DNA from: Gordionus sp. m RMFG-2023
Taxonomy: Eukaryota > Nematomorpha > Gordioida > Chordodea > Parachordodidae
NCBI RefSeq assembly: GCF_954871325.1
Contig: NC_088777.1
Location: forward strand, 43,749,366 to 43,813,365
DNA: 64,000 bases
Reading direction: 5' to 3'
Shown here: positions 13,460 to 25,887 of the stretch, piece by piece
How the letters are laid out: each line of letters begins with the position of its first letter
Position numbering within the stretch: the stretch's first letter is position 1
Notes under the pieces: generated by a model
What the model was told of the DNA's origin: nothing
Database searches by the model: none
Seen by the model: only the letters and a program-made list of their open reading frames with translations
Program-made: the position numbers and the translations under genes

Positions 13460-14319
13460 TTAAAAAAAAATTCGAACAGATTTATCAGTAGTAGTTTTAA
13501 GTTCTATCGGTGGAAATGTTGGAAATGATGGAAATGTCCAGGTAATAAAAGGTGGCCAAGTCCAAGTTATTGTGTTTGCGGGCTTAGTTGTGGTTATTGG
13601 AGGTCGGGTAGTTATAGCAGGTGGCTTAGTTGTTATTGGAATTCGAGTAGTTATAGGGGGTGGTTTGGTTGTTATTTGGGGCCGGGTAGTCGTGATGGGT
13701 GATTTAGTTGTTATTAGAGTTCGAGTAGTTATAGCAGGTGGCTTAGTTGCTATTGGAGTTCGAGTTGTTATTAGAGTTCGAGTTGTTATTGGAGTTCGAG
13801 TTGTTATTAGAGTTCGAGTTGTTATTGGAGTTCGAGTTGTTATTAGAGTTCGAGTTGTTATTGGAGTTCGAGTTGTTATTAGAGTTCGAGTTGTTATTGG
13901 AGTTCGAGTTGTTATTAGAGTTCGAGTTGTTATTGGAGTTCGAGTAGTTATAGCTGGTGTTTTGGTTGTTATTGGAGTTCGAGTAGTTACAGTGGGTGTT
14001 TTGGTTGTTATTGGAGTTCTAGTAGTTACATCAGGTGGTTTGGTTGTTATTGGAGGTCGAGTAGTTACCGCTGGAGTTCTAGTTGTTGGTCTAGTAGTTA
14101 CTACTGGCTGTCTTGTTGTAGGTCGAGTAGTTACTACTGGAGGTCTAGTTGTAGGTCTAGTAGTTACTACTGGAGGTCTAGTTGTAGGTCGTGTAGTTAC
14201 TACTGGAAGCCTAGTTGTGGCGAGGGCTGCGATTAACGGTTGAACAACCTTTTGGTAATGTTCAATTGAATTAAGGGAATATACATCATCACACTTGACA
14301 GAGCACTTTTTCTCGCAAC
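13460..14319 (-). pseudogene. Mucin-like copy 2: second exon only, first exon lost
   Basis: This is the exon 2 homologue. It is open on the minus strand from the CEKKCSVKCDD head to a TAA at 13460-13462, about 285 codons. The repeat domain is expanded: between about 13745 and 13950 an 18-bp unit alternates in two versions, giving TRTPIT and TRTLIT in turn. The tail differs from copies 1 and 3 and lacks the ETEATTH repeats. Upstream, the acceptor AG is lost exactly at the junction of the two 7-kb units (14319-14326) and no signal-peptide exon follows. It is therefore probably not expressed as a secreted protein, although the frame itself has stayed open. Confidence 0.65.
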
Positions 14320-14669
14320 CAAGTGAATCGGATAACTTTTTTTCAATTTTTTTTATAAATTTTACAATTATTTTTTTTCTTTTTAATTTTCAATTATAAA
14401 ACAAATAAGTATGGACCACACAATGTGATATTGCTTTTTAGCATTTAGCAATGCAGTATTTAGTTATACCAAATTAATTATATTAATATCTATAAAATAA
14501 CGGAAAATCAATTTAGGATTCAGAATAAGAATATGTTATGTATATTTAATGATATATTACAAATTACAATTATATGATTCGAGACATGTCCTCTAGACAC
14601 TCTCTAAGCCTATTATGAGCCCATTACTATATTTTTTTTCTTGTGGAGATTGATTCCATCAGGTTTTAC

Positions 14670-15193
14670 CAGCGTCTACATGACTGGATTTTCACTGGAT
14701 GCAAACCCTTCGAAAACCTATGCCAAACCCCCTAAAAAAATACTCTTTCAGAAAATTTAAAAAGAATAACTTAAAATATTTCATCTCTAATACCAACTAT
14801 CAACATTTTGTGAATATAAAGGATTATTTTTTATTAATAAATTCAATTAAAACCCCCATCATTTACAATGAATTCATTATTAAAGCATTATGAGCTTGCT
14901 GAAAATGTCTAAACCTTTTAAATTATATTTGAAAGAAGCAGAAAGTTTTATTTGGAAAATAATGTCCATGATTGTTTGCAATATATAGATTTGGTTGATG
15001 AATTGTATTATAATAGGTCTATAATAAAAGTATTAATTTTTACAGCAATAAAATTTGTCCTATTTCAAAATTTAATAATTTACCCCCCCCCCCTCCAATT
15101 TATCCTACCCCAAAGCCGCATATACACTACCCCCCTTAAAAAATAGGATGCAAACGGTTCCTACCACCCTTTCACCCGTTCATGTAGATGCTG
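14670..15193. mobile_element. hAT-like MITE, CAGCGTCTACATGA family, copy 2
   Basis: The terminal inverted repeats are CAGCGTCTACATGA (left) and the complement of CAGCATCTACATGAA (right). They are flanked by an exact 8-bp duplication, ggttttac, at 14662-14669 and 15194-15201. An 8-bp duplication with CAG ends is typical of the hAT superfamily. There is no transposase, so it would depend on an enzyme encoded elsewhere. Confidence 0.85.
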
Positions 15194-16857
15194 GGTTTTA
15201 CAGCCTGCCCCATAGTAAATTTTACCAGGCATGACCTGGAAAAAATATTTTATAAAAGTTGTTGGCCCGGCTTATAATTATTTTCTGCCTAATTATTAGA
15301 TAAAGGAAAGCAATACAGCTTTAAAAACATTATTTAAACTCTGGCGGGTAAAAAATTTTGTGCTCGACACGTGGACTGAGCTGCCCTTACCTTTTCTTGT
15401 ACCCTTTTCTATTTAGTCAATTGTGAAGACTTGAAAAAATATTAACTTGTTCTAGTCTGATTAGAATATTAACGTCTCAAAGATAGCTCACCACCCAAGC
15501 GGATCTCTAGTCATATACGAATATCAAAAATTGCAAACTCTGCTTGAGAAAATCCATAGTATGTTAGGAGGAATCGTGAGAGGGTACTTATCTGACTTTC
15601 ACGGCACCAGCAAAGTCTCGATTTTATTATTTCAACTCTCCCAGGAGAGCAAACCGTTAGCAATTCCCATGAGTTGGATTTATCCAACCAAGATTTTAAA
15701 AATGAGTTTAAAGCTTATAATTAGGCAGATTTATGATTTATATCGTTTTCCTCTTCATAAAAAATTAGGTTAAGCCAGGCCGATAATATATTTAGTATGT
15801 TTTACGGACAAGGCCGAAGACCTCTAAAGAAATTTTCTTGAGCCTGGCACTGAATTCTATATACCCTGTAGTATATCTTAATCTTATTTCAAGAGGGATT
15901 CTTTAAATATCAAAAATTTTAATATAATATATTTCTTATTAAATATACTTGATTTTATCATTAAATCATTATAAAAGTTACTTGAATAAGATATAATAGA
16001 TTTCATTTATTTTCTAAGTCATTAAACTTATGGAATATTTCTTAAAAGAAAGGGCTATAAAAAATTATGTCTATATCTGGCAAATTCTTTATATACTGGG
16101 ACTTCATTCTGAGAACCCTAACCTCCATCTTCGAGTCTGAGATTTTTTACTGAATGAACTCAAAACCTTTCTTTTAAATTTACTCTTATATAAAATTTCT
16201 AAAATACAAATTTTTAAAAAATTTGTATAGTATTAATATAATTATGATAAATTATTTTTATGGTGAATGAATGCTAATTATAATAAACCTTTTTCTAGAA
16301 CGAGAGTTTATACTTTATGGCATTGATTTTGATTATGTTGATCACATGATTTATAACAGTATTTTAGCTATATTTCTTTACTTATAAATTTTTGATTAAT
16401 ATAATTCAACCATTTTGTTTTGAAAATTTTCTAAAAATTTTTTTAGTAGATTTTACTGCTGGACTTATATCCTAAAAGAAAGTGCTATTAAAATATTTGA
16501 ATATTTTGTCAAAATAAGACATATCAATGGTGTATTGGCAAATTTTATAAATTACATATACATTTTTTTTAGTTTGCCTTTCTTTTTTTTTTTGCAAATT
16601 TAGATTATAATTCCTTTTTTGAGAATTTTTAAATAGAATTCTAGATATAAATTGAATTATATTATAAAATAAGCTAATTGAAAAAATTTGGAAGGGATGA
16701 TAGGCCAGTTATTTATTTTTATTAAGAATGAATAAAATTTAAAAAATATAATTAAAAATATACATTAAAAAATATTACAGCTAGTGTACAAAGTATATTT
16801 TTAAAAAAAAAATTCTATGAGTAATCTAATTATCTCTGATCAATTAAATAAATCCTT

Positions 16858-17942
16858 TCAATCAGAGTCACTATCTCCTGTTGCTTCAGTTTCAGGAAGG
16901 GTGATCTCCATTTCATGGGTAGTGGCTTCAGTTTCATGGGTAGTGGTTTCATGGGTAGTGGCTTCAGTTTCTATAGGTGGAAATGTTGGAAATGGTGGAA
17001 ATGTAAAAGTTGGCCAGGTCCAAGTTATTGTAATGGGTGGTCTTGTGGTAATGACGGGTTTAGTTGTGGTTATTGGGGATCGGGTAGTCGTGATGGGTGG
17101 TTGGGTTGTTATTGGAGGTCGAGTAGTTACCGTTGGAGGTCTAGTTGTAAGAGTTGTTACTACTGTAGGCCTAGTTGTTGGTCGAGTAGTTACTACTGGA
17201 GGCCTAGTAGTTGGTCGAGTAGTTACTACTGGAGGCCTAGTTGTAGGTCTGGTTGTGGCGAGGGCTGCGATTAACGGTTGGACCACCTTTTGGTAATGTT
17301 CAACTGAATTAAGGGAATATCCATCATCACACTTGATAGAGCACTTTTTCTCGCAACCTAAAATAATTATTTTATTTATTGGATATAGTTTAGAATAATA
17401 AATATTTCTACTTTAAATATTTTACGAACCGTAGCAAGTATTAACCTCCATATGCTATGGTTATAAAAAATAAGTGAAGTGTTTTGAAATTTTATAACCT
17501 CTTCTACAAATATAGACTTGAATAATTGGTTTGCCCTATTTTTTATTAAAAATAATCTAAGAAATTTTTTTTGATCGATATTCTAAAGCATAGTTCTTAT
17601 CTAGCAAAAATAATGAAATTTATGTGCCTTAGTCTTTTTACCCTTATAACGTTTATTTTTATTATTTTTAAATATAATTATTATTTTATTTCTATCAAAG
17701 ATTTTAAGCATAATATCGCCAGATTATTGTAGAATCAAAAACAATCTCATAAGGCAAAGTTTAAAGATGGATCAGTTAGTATAATTCAGAGATGTTAGCT
17801 TATAAATTGAAAATTTTATATTTTAAATAATCATAATCATACAAATTATTCCATGTATATTAATATAACCTAGTTTGGCATTAGTAGAAGCTATCGATAG
17901 CAATAAGAATAATATTAGGAAACCGAATTTTAAAAGCCTCAT
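16858..17942 (-). CDS. Secreted mucin-like Thr/Pro-rich protein, copy 3 (two exons)
   Basis: This is a minus-strand gene with exon 1 at 17942-17870 and exon 2 at 17357-16858. The intron of 512 nt has GT-AG ends, and the phases join exactly (73 + 500 nt = 191 codons with the stop). The predicted protein is 190 residues. A signal peptide (MRLLKFGF, hydrophobic core, STNA) is followed by cysteines at 26, 30 and 34, then TTRPTTRPPVV repeats (about 50-120), a WTWPTFTFPPFPTFPP linker, ETEATTHE repeats and the acidic end TGDSDSD. It is shorter than copy 1 because it has fewer repeats. The promoter region just upstream (17943-18500) is shared with copies 1 and 4. A role in mucus, adhesive or an extracellular coat is possible, but nothing in the sequence decides it. 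Confidence 0.75.
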
Positions 17943-19680
17943 TTTAAAATAAAATTAAAAATGGTAAAAAAAATTTTTTTAATAATTTACTCAAATGATT
18001 AATCTTAATAAATTTAAATTGTATATATATTAAATAAATTTGTGACCTGTGGCTAATATAATGTGTTAAATATATATCCAATATAAATAAGTAAGATGCA
18101 ATTAAATTAACAAGATCGCATATATTTTAATGTTGTTAAAATAAAAATTAAAATATTTGAATTACAAATTAAATTAATTTGAATATTAAATAAAATAAGA
18201 AAAAATTTTGATGTAATATCGCGAAACCATATTAATAAAATTTTTTTTCTTCAAAACTATTGCAGCGGAGACAATATCGTGCTTGATATTATCGCGAATT
18301 TATTTCCGATTGAACTGTGAACACTTTGTAGTGCATACATTTTGATGAAATCTTTATTGCTAAACCTTGATAGAAAATTTTTAACCACGAATAAATTTGC
18401 TAGTATTAACGACAATCAATGAACAAATGCACTTATTTAAGGATAATCAACATAAATATTAATATACCCAAATAAGCTCTTAAATCATACACATGAAATG
18501 TTTTAAAGGAAATTGGCTACTTATTATTAATTAAACTAAATATGCAAATGGGTTATATTAGGTTATAATTTAGCAGTTTCTTGCCTCTATTCAGTAGCAT
18601 AATTTATAGGGAGTACTTTTGGTTGATTTTATTACCCCAATCAATTTATCATCCTCCCCTTCAAAAAAAAATTTTTTTTTAATTTATTTCAATTCTAGTG
18701 CTCGTAAAATATATCTAAGCATATTCTGAAATGCTTATAATTTTTTTCTAAGCATTTCTTACTGATATTCTTAGCGTATTTTTTCTTCCTATATAAAATA
18801 TCTGTTCTTTTATCTGAATCCCTGGAACTCTAAGTGTTACAAAGGGAAAATTTTTTTCCAATTAATAAATTATAATTCTTCGTATAACATGAACCTAGAA
18901 TGTAAATTTTGTATACTTCTAATATTATATATTTTTTTTATAGTGATATACTGCATCCATCGTTGACAAAACAACTTGAGGATCAATTAACATAATCTAT
19001 GTCAATGTTTAAATTTTAACTGATCCTAATTTATCTTCAAACCCGGCGGAAATAAAGCTTTGACTTAGCTATAAGCAAAATAAAGAAAGTGTAAAATTAG
19101 AAGTTAATAAGATTTGAGGATTAATTTATGAAACCTATGCTATTGTGTAGCCCGTTAATTTATCATTAATTTTCATCCGAATAACATTAAACGTTATTGA
19201 GTTATAAGCAATATAAGAAGGTATTGGCACTTTGCCTAAACGAAAATAGGAAATATAATGTTCTAAAACTAACAATTATTTTGTATTCAATTTGTGCTTA
19301 ATTTTCTTCAAACCGGATATCCGTATCATTAACCGTAACCTAGTTATATCTATTTTAAAAGCTGACTTTGTTGGCGGAATTATTTGAAGAAAGTGAGGAT
19401 CAATTCCCGAAACTTATGCCAATGTTGAGCTAGTTAATTGATACTCGAGAATATTAAATTAGGCATGTTAAAAAATGGGAATCATCCCAATAAATAGACC
19501 AAACTAGCATCTAATAGATATAAAATCAGTAATACATGTTCTATTGATAGTTTATCACAAGCAACGATAGCAATAAAGCGTTTTTTAATAATTTTGAAAA
19601 TCATATATTTAAAGAGTTTATAGAATAGTTTCGCATGTGGCTAATAGTAATATGTATAAGATAAGGTGTGATTTATTAAA

Positions 19681-19962
19681 TTGTTTGATAAAATTAAGGT
19701 TAGTAATGATTTGTATAGATTGACTGAGAAAAAAATATGTTATAAAGATACATATAGTGTAACCGATATTTTTAATGTAACAATAAAAAAATGTTTACGG
19801 TCGGATAATTTCTTAGAAATTACATGTTTACCAATTAATTTGAATATAATAAATAATACAGGTTTTGAAAGTTTGGATATTACATTTCAAGATGCATTAC
19901 CTTTACTAACATTCTGTAAATGGTGTAAAATGCTTGACCCCTTATTCTCAGTCTATAAATAA
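19681..19962 (+). other. Conserved open frame in the duplicated unit (copy B)
   Basis: This is the partner of 12953-13195, somewhat longer at the N-terminus (93 codons), with cysteines in ICYKDTYS and TFCKWCKML. It has no signal peptide and no known motif. It lies downstream of the mucin-like copy 3 promoter and on the opposite strand from the mucin genes. The function is unknown. Confidence 0.25.
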
Positions 19963-20246
19963 CAATTTCATGAACAAATTATAAATGTGGAAGTATATCA
20001 TTTTTTGCAAATTTTTATTCCTACAAAGAGTCTCAAAATAAAATCCAGGATACGCATTGAATTATATTATAAAATAAGTTATTTGAAAAATTTGGAAAGG
20101 ATGATATGTCTATTTTTATTAAAAATGAATAAAATCTGTAAAAATAATAAACAATTAAAATTTATATCATATCTAAAAAAATATTACAGCTATACAAAGT
20201 ATATTTTAAGAAAAATTCCAAGAGTAATCTAATTATCTCTGATCAA

Positions 20247-21601
20247 TTAAATAAATCCATTTATCAGAGTTTTTCCTGTTGCTTCAGTTTCGAAAAGGGT
20301 TATCTGCTTTTCATGTGTTGCAGTTTCAGTTTCATGGGTAGTCGTTTCTTCATGGGTAGTCACTTCAGTTTCTTGGGTAGTCGCTTCAGTTTCTTGGGTA
20401 GTCGCTTCAGTTTCTTGGGTAGTCGCTTCAGTTTCTTGGGTAGTCGCTTCAGTTTCTTGGGTAGTCGCTTCAGTTTCATTGGTAGTAACTTCGGTTTCAT
20501 GGGTAGTGACTTCAGTTTCATGAGTAGTGGCTTCAAATTTATCAGTAGTAGTTTTAAGTTCTATCTGTGGAAATGGTGGATGTCCAGGTAATAAAAGGTG
20601 GCCAAGTCCAAGTTATAATGTTTGCGGGCTTAGTTGTGGTTATTGGGGGTCGGGTAGTCGTGACGGGTGGTTTGGTTGTTATTGGAGCTTGAGTAGTTAT
20701 AGCATGTGGTTAAGTTTATATTGGAGTTCGATAGCGATTGGTTTGGTTGTTATTGTAGTTCGAGTAGTTATAGCGGGTGGTTTGGTTGTTATTGTAATTC
20801 GAATAGTTATAACGGGTGGTTTGGTTGTTATTGGTGGACGAGTAGTTACTGCTGGAGGTCTAGTTGTAGGTCTAGTAGTTACTACTGAAGGTTTAGTTGT
20901 AGATCGAGTAGTTAATACTGGAGGTCTAGTTGTGGCGAGTGCTGCGATTAACGGTTGGACAACCTTTTGGTAATGTTCAACTGAATTAAGAGAATATCCA
21001 TCATCTCACTTGACAGAGCACTTTTTCTCGCAACCTAAAATAATTATTTTATTTATTGGATATAGTTTAGAATAATAAATATTTCTACTTTAAATATTTT
21101 ACGAACCGTAGCAAGTATTAACTCCGTATATTATGGTTATAAAAAATGTGATGTTTTGAAATTTTATAACCTCTTCTATAAATATAGACTTGAATAATTA
21201 GATTGTTTGCCCTATTTTTTATTAAAAATAATCTAAGAAAATTTTTATGATCGATATTCTAAAGCATATAGTATAAATAATGAAATTATTTAATTTATGT
21301 GCCTTAGCTCCTTTACCCTTAACGTTTATTTTTATAATTATTATTTTATTTCTATCAAAGATTTTAATCTTAATTTCGCCAGATTATTGTAGAATCAGAA
21401 ACAATCTCATAATGCAAAGTTTAAAGATGGACTAGTCAGTATAATTCACATAGATTATAAAATGGTAAAAATTTATATTTTAATTAATCATAATCATAAC
21501 AAATTATTGCATGTATTTTAAATATAACCTAGTTTGGCATGAGTATAAGCTATCGATAGCAATAAGAATAATATTAGGAAACCCAATTTTAAAAGCCTCA
21601 T
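20247..21601 (-). pseudogene. Mucin-like copy 4, broken
   Basis: Exon 1 (21601-21529) is intact and encodes a signal peptide ending SIAYTHA. Exon 2 (21034-20247) has an in-frame TGA where the third conserved cysteine codon should be (about 21008). It also has an 11-bp net deletion relative to copy 2 near 20570-20600 that shifts the frame. Beyond that lies a well-preserved run of a 21-bp unit (20346-20470) that would encode ATTQETE repeats. Copies 2 and 4 are sister copies from the two 7-kb units, as are copies 1 and 3. Confidence 0.7.
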
Positions 21602-22089
21602 TTTAAAAATAAATTAAAAATGGTTTAAAAAAAATTCAAAATAATTTACTCAATGCTTATAATCTTAATAAATTTAAAATTTGTGACCTGTAACTAATAT
21701 AATATAATAAATATAAATAAGTAAGATGCGAAAATTAAATTAACACTATCGCAAATATTTTAATGTTAAAATAAAAATATTTGAATTACAAATTAAATTT
21801 ATTTGAATAAAGTTTTAATGTAATATCGCGAAACCAATTCAGTGAATTTTTTTTCCTCAATCATAAATTTATTTCTACTAAACATGAACCGTAAACACCT
21901 TATAGTGGTTTTGTAGAAATCTTTACTGCGAACTCTTGATAGCATATTTCTTACCGCGAATAAATTTCCTCAAAGTCATTATGGTAAGAATAACGCCAAA
22001 CAATGAGCAAATGCATTTTTAGGAAAATCAACACGGAATAACAATTTACCTAAATAAGCTCTTAATTCATAAGAGTGAAATGTTTTAAG

Positions 22090-25000
22090 CTATTAATAAA
22101 AAAAAATAAGAATAAATTTGTTTTATTTTTTGCTTATAATGTAATTGTATAATAATAGATCAAAATCAACATTAATAAATTTTTATATATAGTTAGTTAT
22201 AGATTATAAAAAATTTTATGTAAAAAAGACTAATATAATATAATAAAAATAACCATTTATTGTAATATTTATTTTTATTTATTTTGTTGCATTTTAATAA
22301 TAAAATAATTATTTTCATGCTATCATCCCCAAGTCTAGAACGACAATCAAAAAGTATAAGTTTTGCCTTGCTAAAAATCTCTCAACACTAGCACATGAGG
22401 GCATAGCTATTTAATTTTATATACATATTTTTAATATAAATAAATTATCAAAAATACTCATTTGAGTATTTTTAGATTTAAAAACACGTCTTCGGGATTT
22501 TCTGTAATATATGTATCCTTTATTTCAAAAACAATCATCAGTAAAAGTCATTTTTCTGGTTCTAAGGGCATTTTTGTCTGCTATCTTAATCATTAGTGTC
22601 CCGCAACAAAATAATGTTGTACCAGGGGATAGAGTTATAATATGGTAAATAATGGATTATCAAGCAATGACATTGACTAAGCTGTACAATTATAAATTGG
22701 ACGTCACCCCTATAAAAAATATAAGCATGTTTTTATATCTCTTTAAAACTGTTGGCATGAATATTTTTACAAAATAAAAATATTATTAGAATTTAAAAAT
22801 GACAATTACTTTAAGGTTATCTTTGAGATTATAGCTGCTAGATTTACTTGAGAATATATTTTTTCTACATTTTAAACAAATATGTAAATTTTGGAAATGG
22901 GAAATTTGTATTATTGTTATCAAGAACATTTTTTTCCCTACCACTTCATTAATATTATGTCTAAATCACTTACATCAATTTCGATAACCATTTTAAGTTT
23001 ATAAAACAAATTGAAAATATAAATAACAATTTCAAAATTAAATAATAAATCATAAAAATTATAATTAATTAAATTTTATTTAATTTTATTTAAATTTTTT
23101 AGAGTTACATTCATTATATTTTTTGAAAGTATTCAAAAAAAAGCTCTATACAAATAAATAATTGGAAAAATATTAGCCAACTATTTATTAGTTTATCGCT
23201 ACCAAAAAGAATAGCGCGCTACTTTAACAACTCTGGAGTGTTGATAGCTAGGTACTTTGAGTGTTAAAACACTCGCGTTTTCAAAATTAATACCAATTTT
23301 TAAAAAAACCCTATCAAAATTAGCGATGTGGTCTACGGTTATTTAAGGATTTTTTAAATTCATTTGAGTTAGATTCCACATTAATGTTATGTATCATTAT
23401 GATTAACGAATTACATGTTCGTGTAATTAGATTTAGTAGAAGATAGAAATCTTTCTTGACCAAAGGGAGGTACGTAGTGGAAGTCCCCCAGATAATTTAT
23501 ATAAAAAATAGAATTCAAAAAAGCATAGATTTTTTTAAATAACACTTATGAGCATCCCCTTTTTAAAAAAGCTTATCAAGCCTTTGTTTAACAGTGACTT
23601 TATTTTAGTTGTTTGATCAATTTATCATTTATACAATGCTATCTCTAGCCAATCTTTTAAAGATTTTGATTAAATTTTGAATTAAAAAAATATTGGAGAG
23701 GGGGTATGGTAGGATTTATATAAATATTTATAAAATAATAGGGGAAATTCCATGATGTGTCTACATTTCTAATTATCAGACAACTAACCCCCCCCCCTTC
23801 CCTCTTAAGAACACACCTAAAATTATAATAAATAAATTTTAAAAAATTTTCACCCCCCCCCCCTTATCTTATAGAGATAAATAAACCCGAAAGATATCCC
23901 TAACAGGTTTTTTTTATCCAATTTATTTGGCGAATAGATTTGTCACCCGATAATCCTTCATATTTTTAGAGTTTTGTGATTTATTGACATTCAAATCATT
24001 CATTAATTTTTTTTCGCTTTTTTTTGATAGAAAATCTATTTATTAAGTCATGCCAGTAATATTAATATAATATAGGTGAAAACTATGAATTCTATTCTAC
24101 TACTTCTATCAATATTATTAAAATAATAAAACGGAATATTGATGCCTCAAATCAGTATGCTCAATTAAATTATGATCAGCATCATATTGAAGAACATGAT
24201 ATAGCAAATAATACATCAAATATGCAAATGCAAAATTTCACACATTATAATAGCACAATCAACTTTAAAAAGCAACAAAGATACACTAAATATCTATAAT
24301 ATACTCTTTAAGGGAAAAATATATTTTAGAAAGTATCATTCTATCACTCTTTTTCTTTATGCTAAATTTAAGCAATTACGTAGTTGTCAAGGGAGGAATG
24401 CAAATGACTGATTCTTTTATAACATAATATCTTATTTTATAAGAGGATCAGGAAATAATGGGATTGATTACCATCGACCAGTAGAAAATTCACTCCTTTT
24501 ACCACAAATTGGGATAATAGAGATAATGATAAATTTTTTTTTTAATTTTTTTTAAATATCAAGGCTGTAGAAAAAATTTACATTCACTGACCGATTTTTT
24601 TTTAAAGAAATCAGGGCCTTTTTTTTATCAAAACGGGCTGGGCCTTGCAAATTGTACCACTTCTCTGATATACATACAAAATTCTACTCATGATATTGAT
24701 GAATTAATAATAAAATAAATAATAATTAGAAAGTTGAACATAATCTCACTTTTTGTTAAACTGAGAAGTATACATATTGTTAAAAGGTTTTTTTTTAAGT
24801 TATGACTTGATAAATTGGGCAAATCTTAGTCATGATGGTGCCCAAATTTGACAGTATTGGCTGTATATGTGTTGTTAATCATCTAAGTCTACAACTGGAG
24901 CCAAGTTTGGATCGGAATAATATACCCCAAACTGACATAAGTTGAAAACTAAATTCCTAAACAGTAGTTATGAACTCGAATCCTGAACTCGAGTAAATTA

Positions 25001-25887
25001 ATTATTCTTATTTTCGTTTTTTTATATGCTGGAATACTAGCCTAGATAATATTTTGGTGAAAACCCTCATTATTTTGTGTAAAAGCCGTTTTTTTCGGTA
25101 AACTCAGTATATTAGCCTGAAAATTATTGCCGGGACCTCGAGATCGCTTCCTAGCTTAAGTTGAAATTTTATATTGTTGATGAAGAATCCCTACTTTGAT
25201 TTATTGGGGAGGTGTTAATTGTGTTAGAGACCTATGAAGAGTGCTTTAAAACAGCTTTCAGGTAAAAGAAGGTAAACGAAATGCTGGAATAAGGGTAAAT
25301 CCCAACCTTCTATATGAAAGATAAAGGCTAAGAAATAATTGGAGTTTTGACTTCTATAGGTCTAGAGCCAACCTCAAAGGATCAGTTGTGATGGTAAAAG
25401 TGTTGATAAGCCATATATTTTTTTAAAGTAAATTAAGTTTTAAATAGAAAAAAAAATTTTTTAATTTACTTTATTGATGATATTTTTTAAAAGAAAATTC
25501 CCGCATACATTTGCTTTTGGGAGAACTTGCAGGACTTTCTAACTTATCTTATTTCTTTTTAATAAAGAAGCAGATATAAAATCTTGATTCATTCTTTAAT
25601 AAGTTTAAAGCATTTTGTTTAAACTTATAAAAATACGCGAAAATTAAAAATATTAGCATAGGGCGATACGAAACTAGTTATAATATTGGAACTCCTACAA
25701 AACAAATTTCAAAAAACAATACTTTTCAATAATTTGTTACAAATTAATAATATATTTCAGTTTTAATGCCAAAAACTTCAACTTAAGTTATTCTTAAATC
25801 TAAATAAATTTATTCAGCATTTTAAAAATATAACCTATATAAAAGACAATTTAAAATTAAAACTTTAGTGTTATATTACTCTATTTA
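22090..25887. other. Intergenic stretch without recognisable gene
   Basis: AT-rich DNA with poly-C runs at about 23787-23797 and 23853-23863. A 24-bp palindrome lies near 22450-22475 (arm AAAAATACTCA). At about 24950-24990 there is a snippet with gaactcgaa.cctgaactcgag wording like the satellite in the element at 50438. I find no gene. Confidence 0.45.

Larger units (their letters stand above)
7102..14323. repeat. Tandem duplication, unit 1 (about 7.2 kb)
   Basis: Sequence from 7102 onward (cggataacttttttt) is repeated from about 14326 in the same order: a CAGCGTCTACATGA element (7430 and 14670), a conserved stretch (8100-8560 and 15360-15880), a mucin-like gene (9546-10745 and 16858-17942), a conserved block (12170-13200 and 18945-19965), and a second mucin-like copy (13460-14319 and 20247-21601). 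Unit 1 has about 450 bp (11706-12165) that is absent from unit 2. The units have many small indels, so the duplication is not recent. Confidence 0.85.
14326..22090. repeat. Tandem duplication, unit 2
   Basis: This is the second copy of the unit. It continues beyond the point where unit 1 ends: at its right end, 21035-22090 matches the flanks of the other mucin copies (10172-11280 and 17358-18500). Similarity fades at about 22090. The junction with unit 1 falls at 14319-14326, on the splice acceptor of the mucin-like copy 2. Confidence 0.8.

Noticed and set aside
13572-14243. Plus-strand frames with VVIGVRVV or LLEFELLLEFE repeats
   Set aside because: They are by-products of the 18-bp repeat. 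The coding sense is the minus strand (TRTPIT/TRTLIT).
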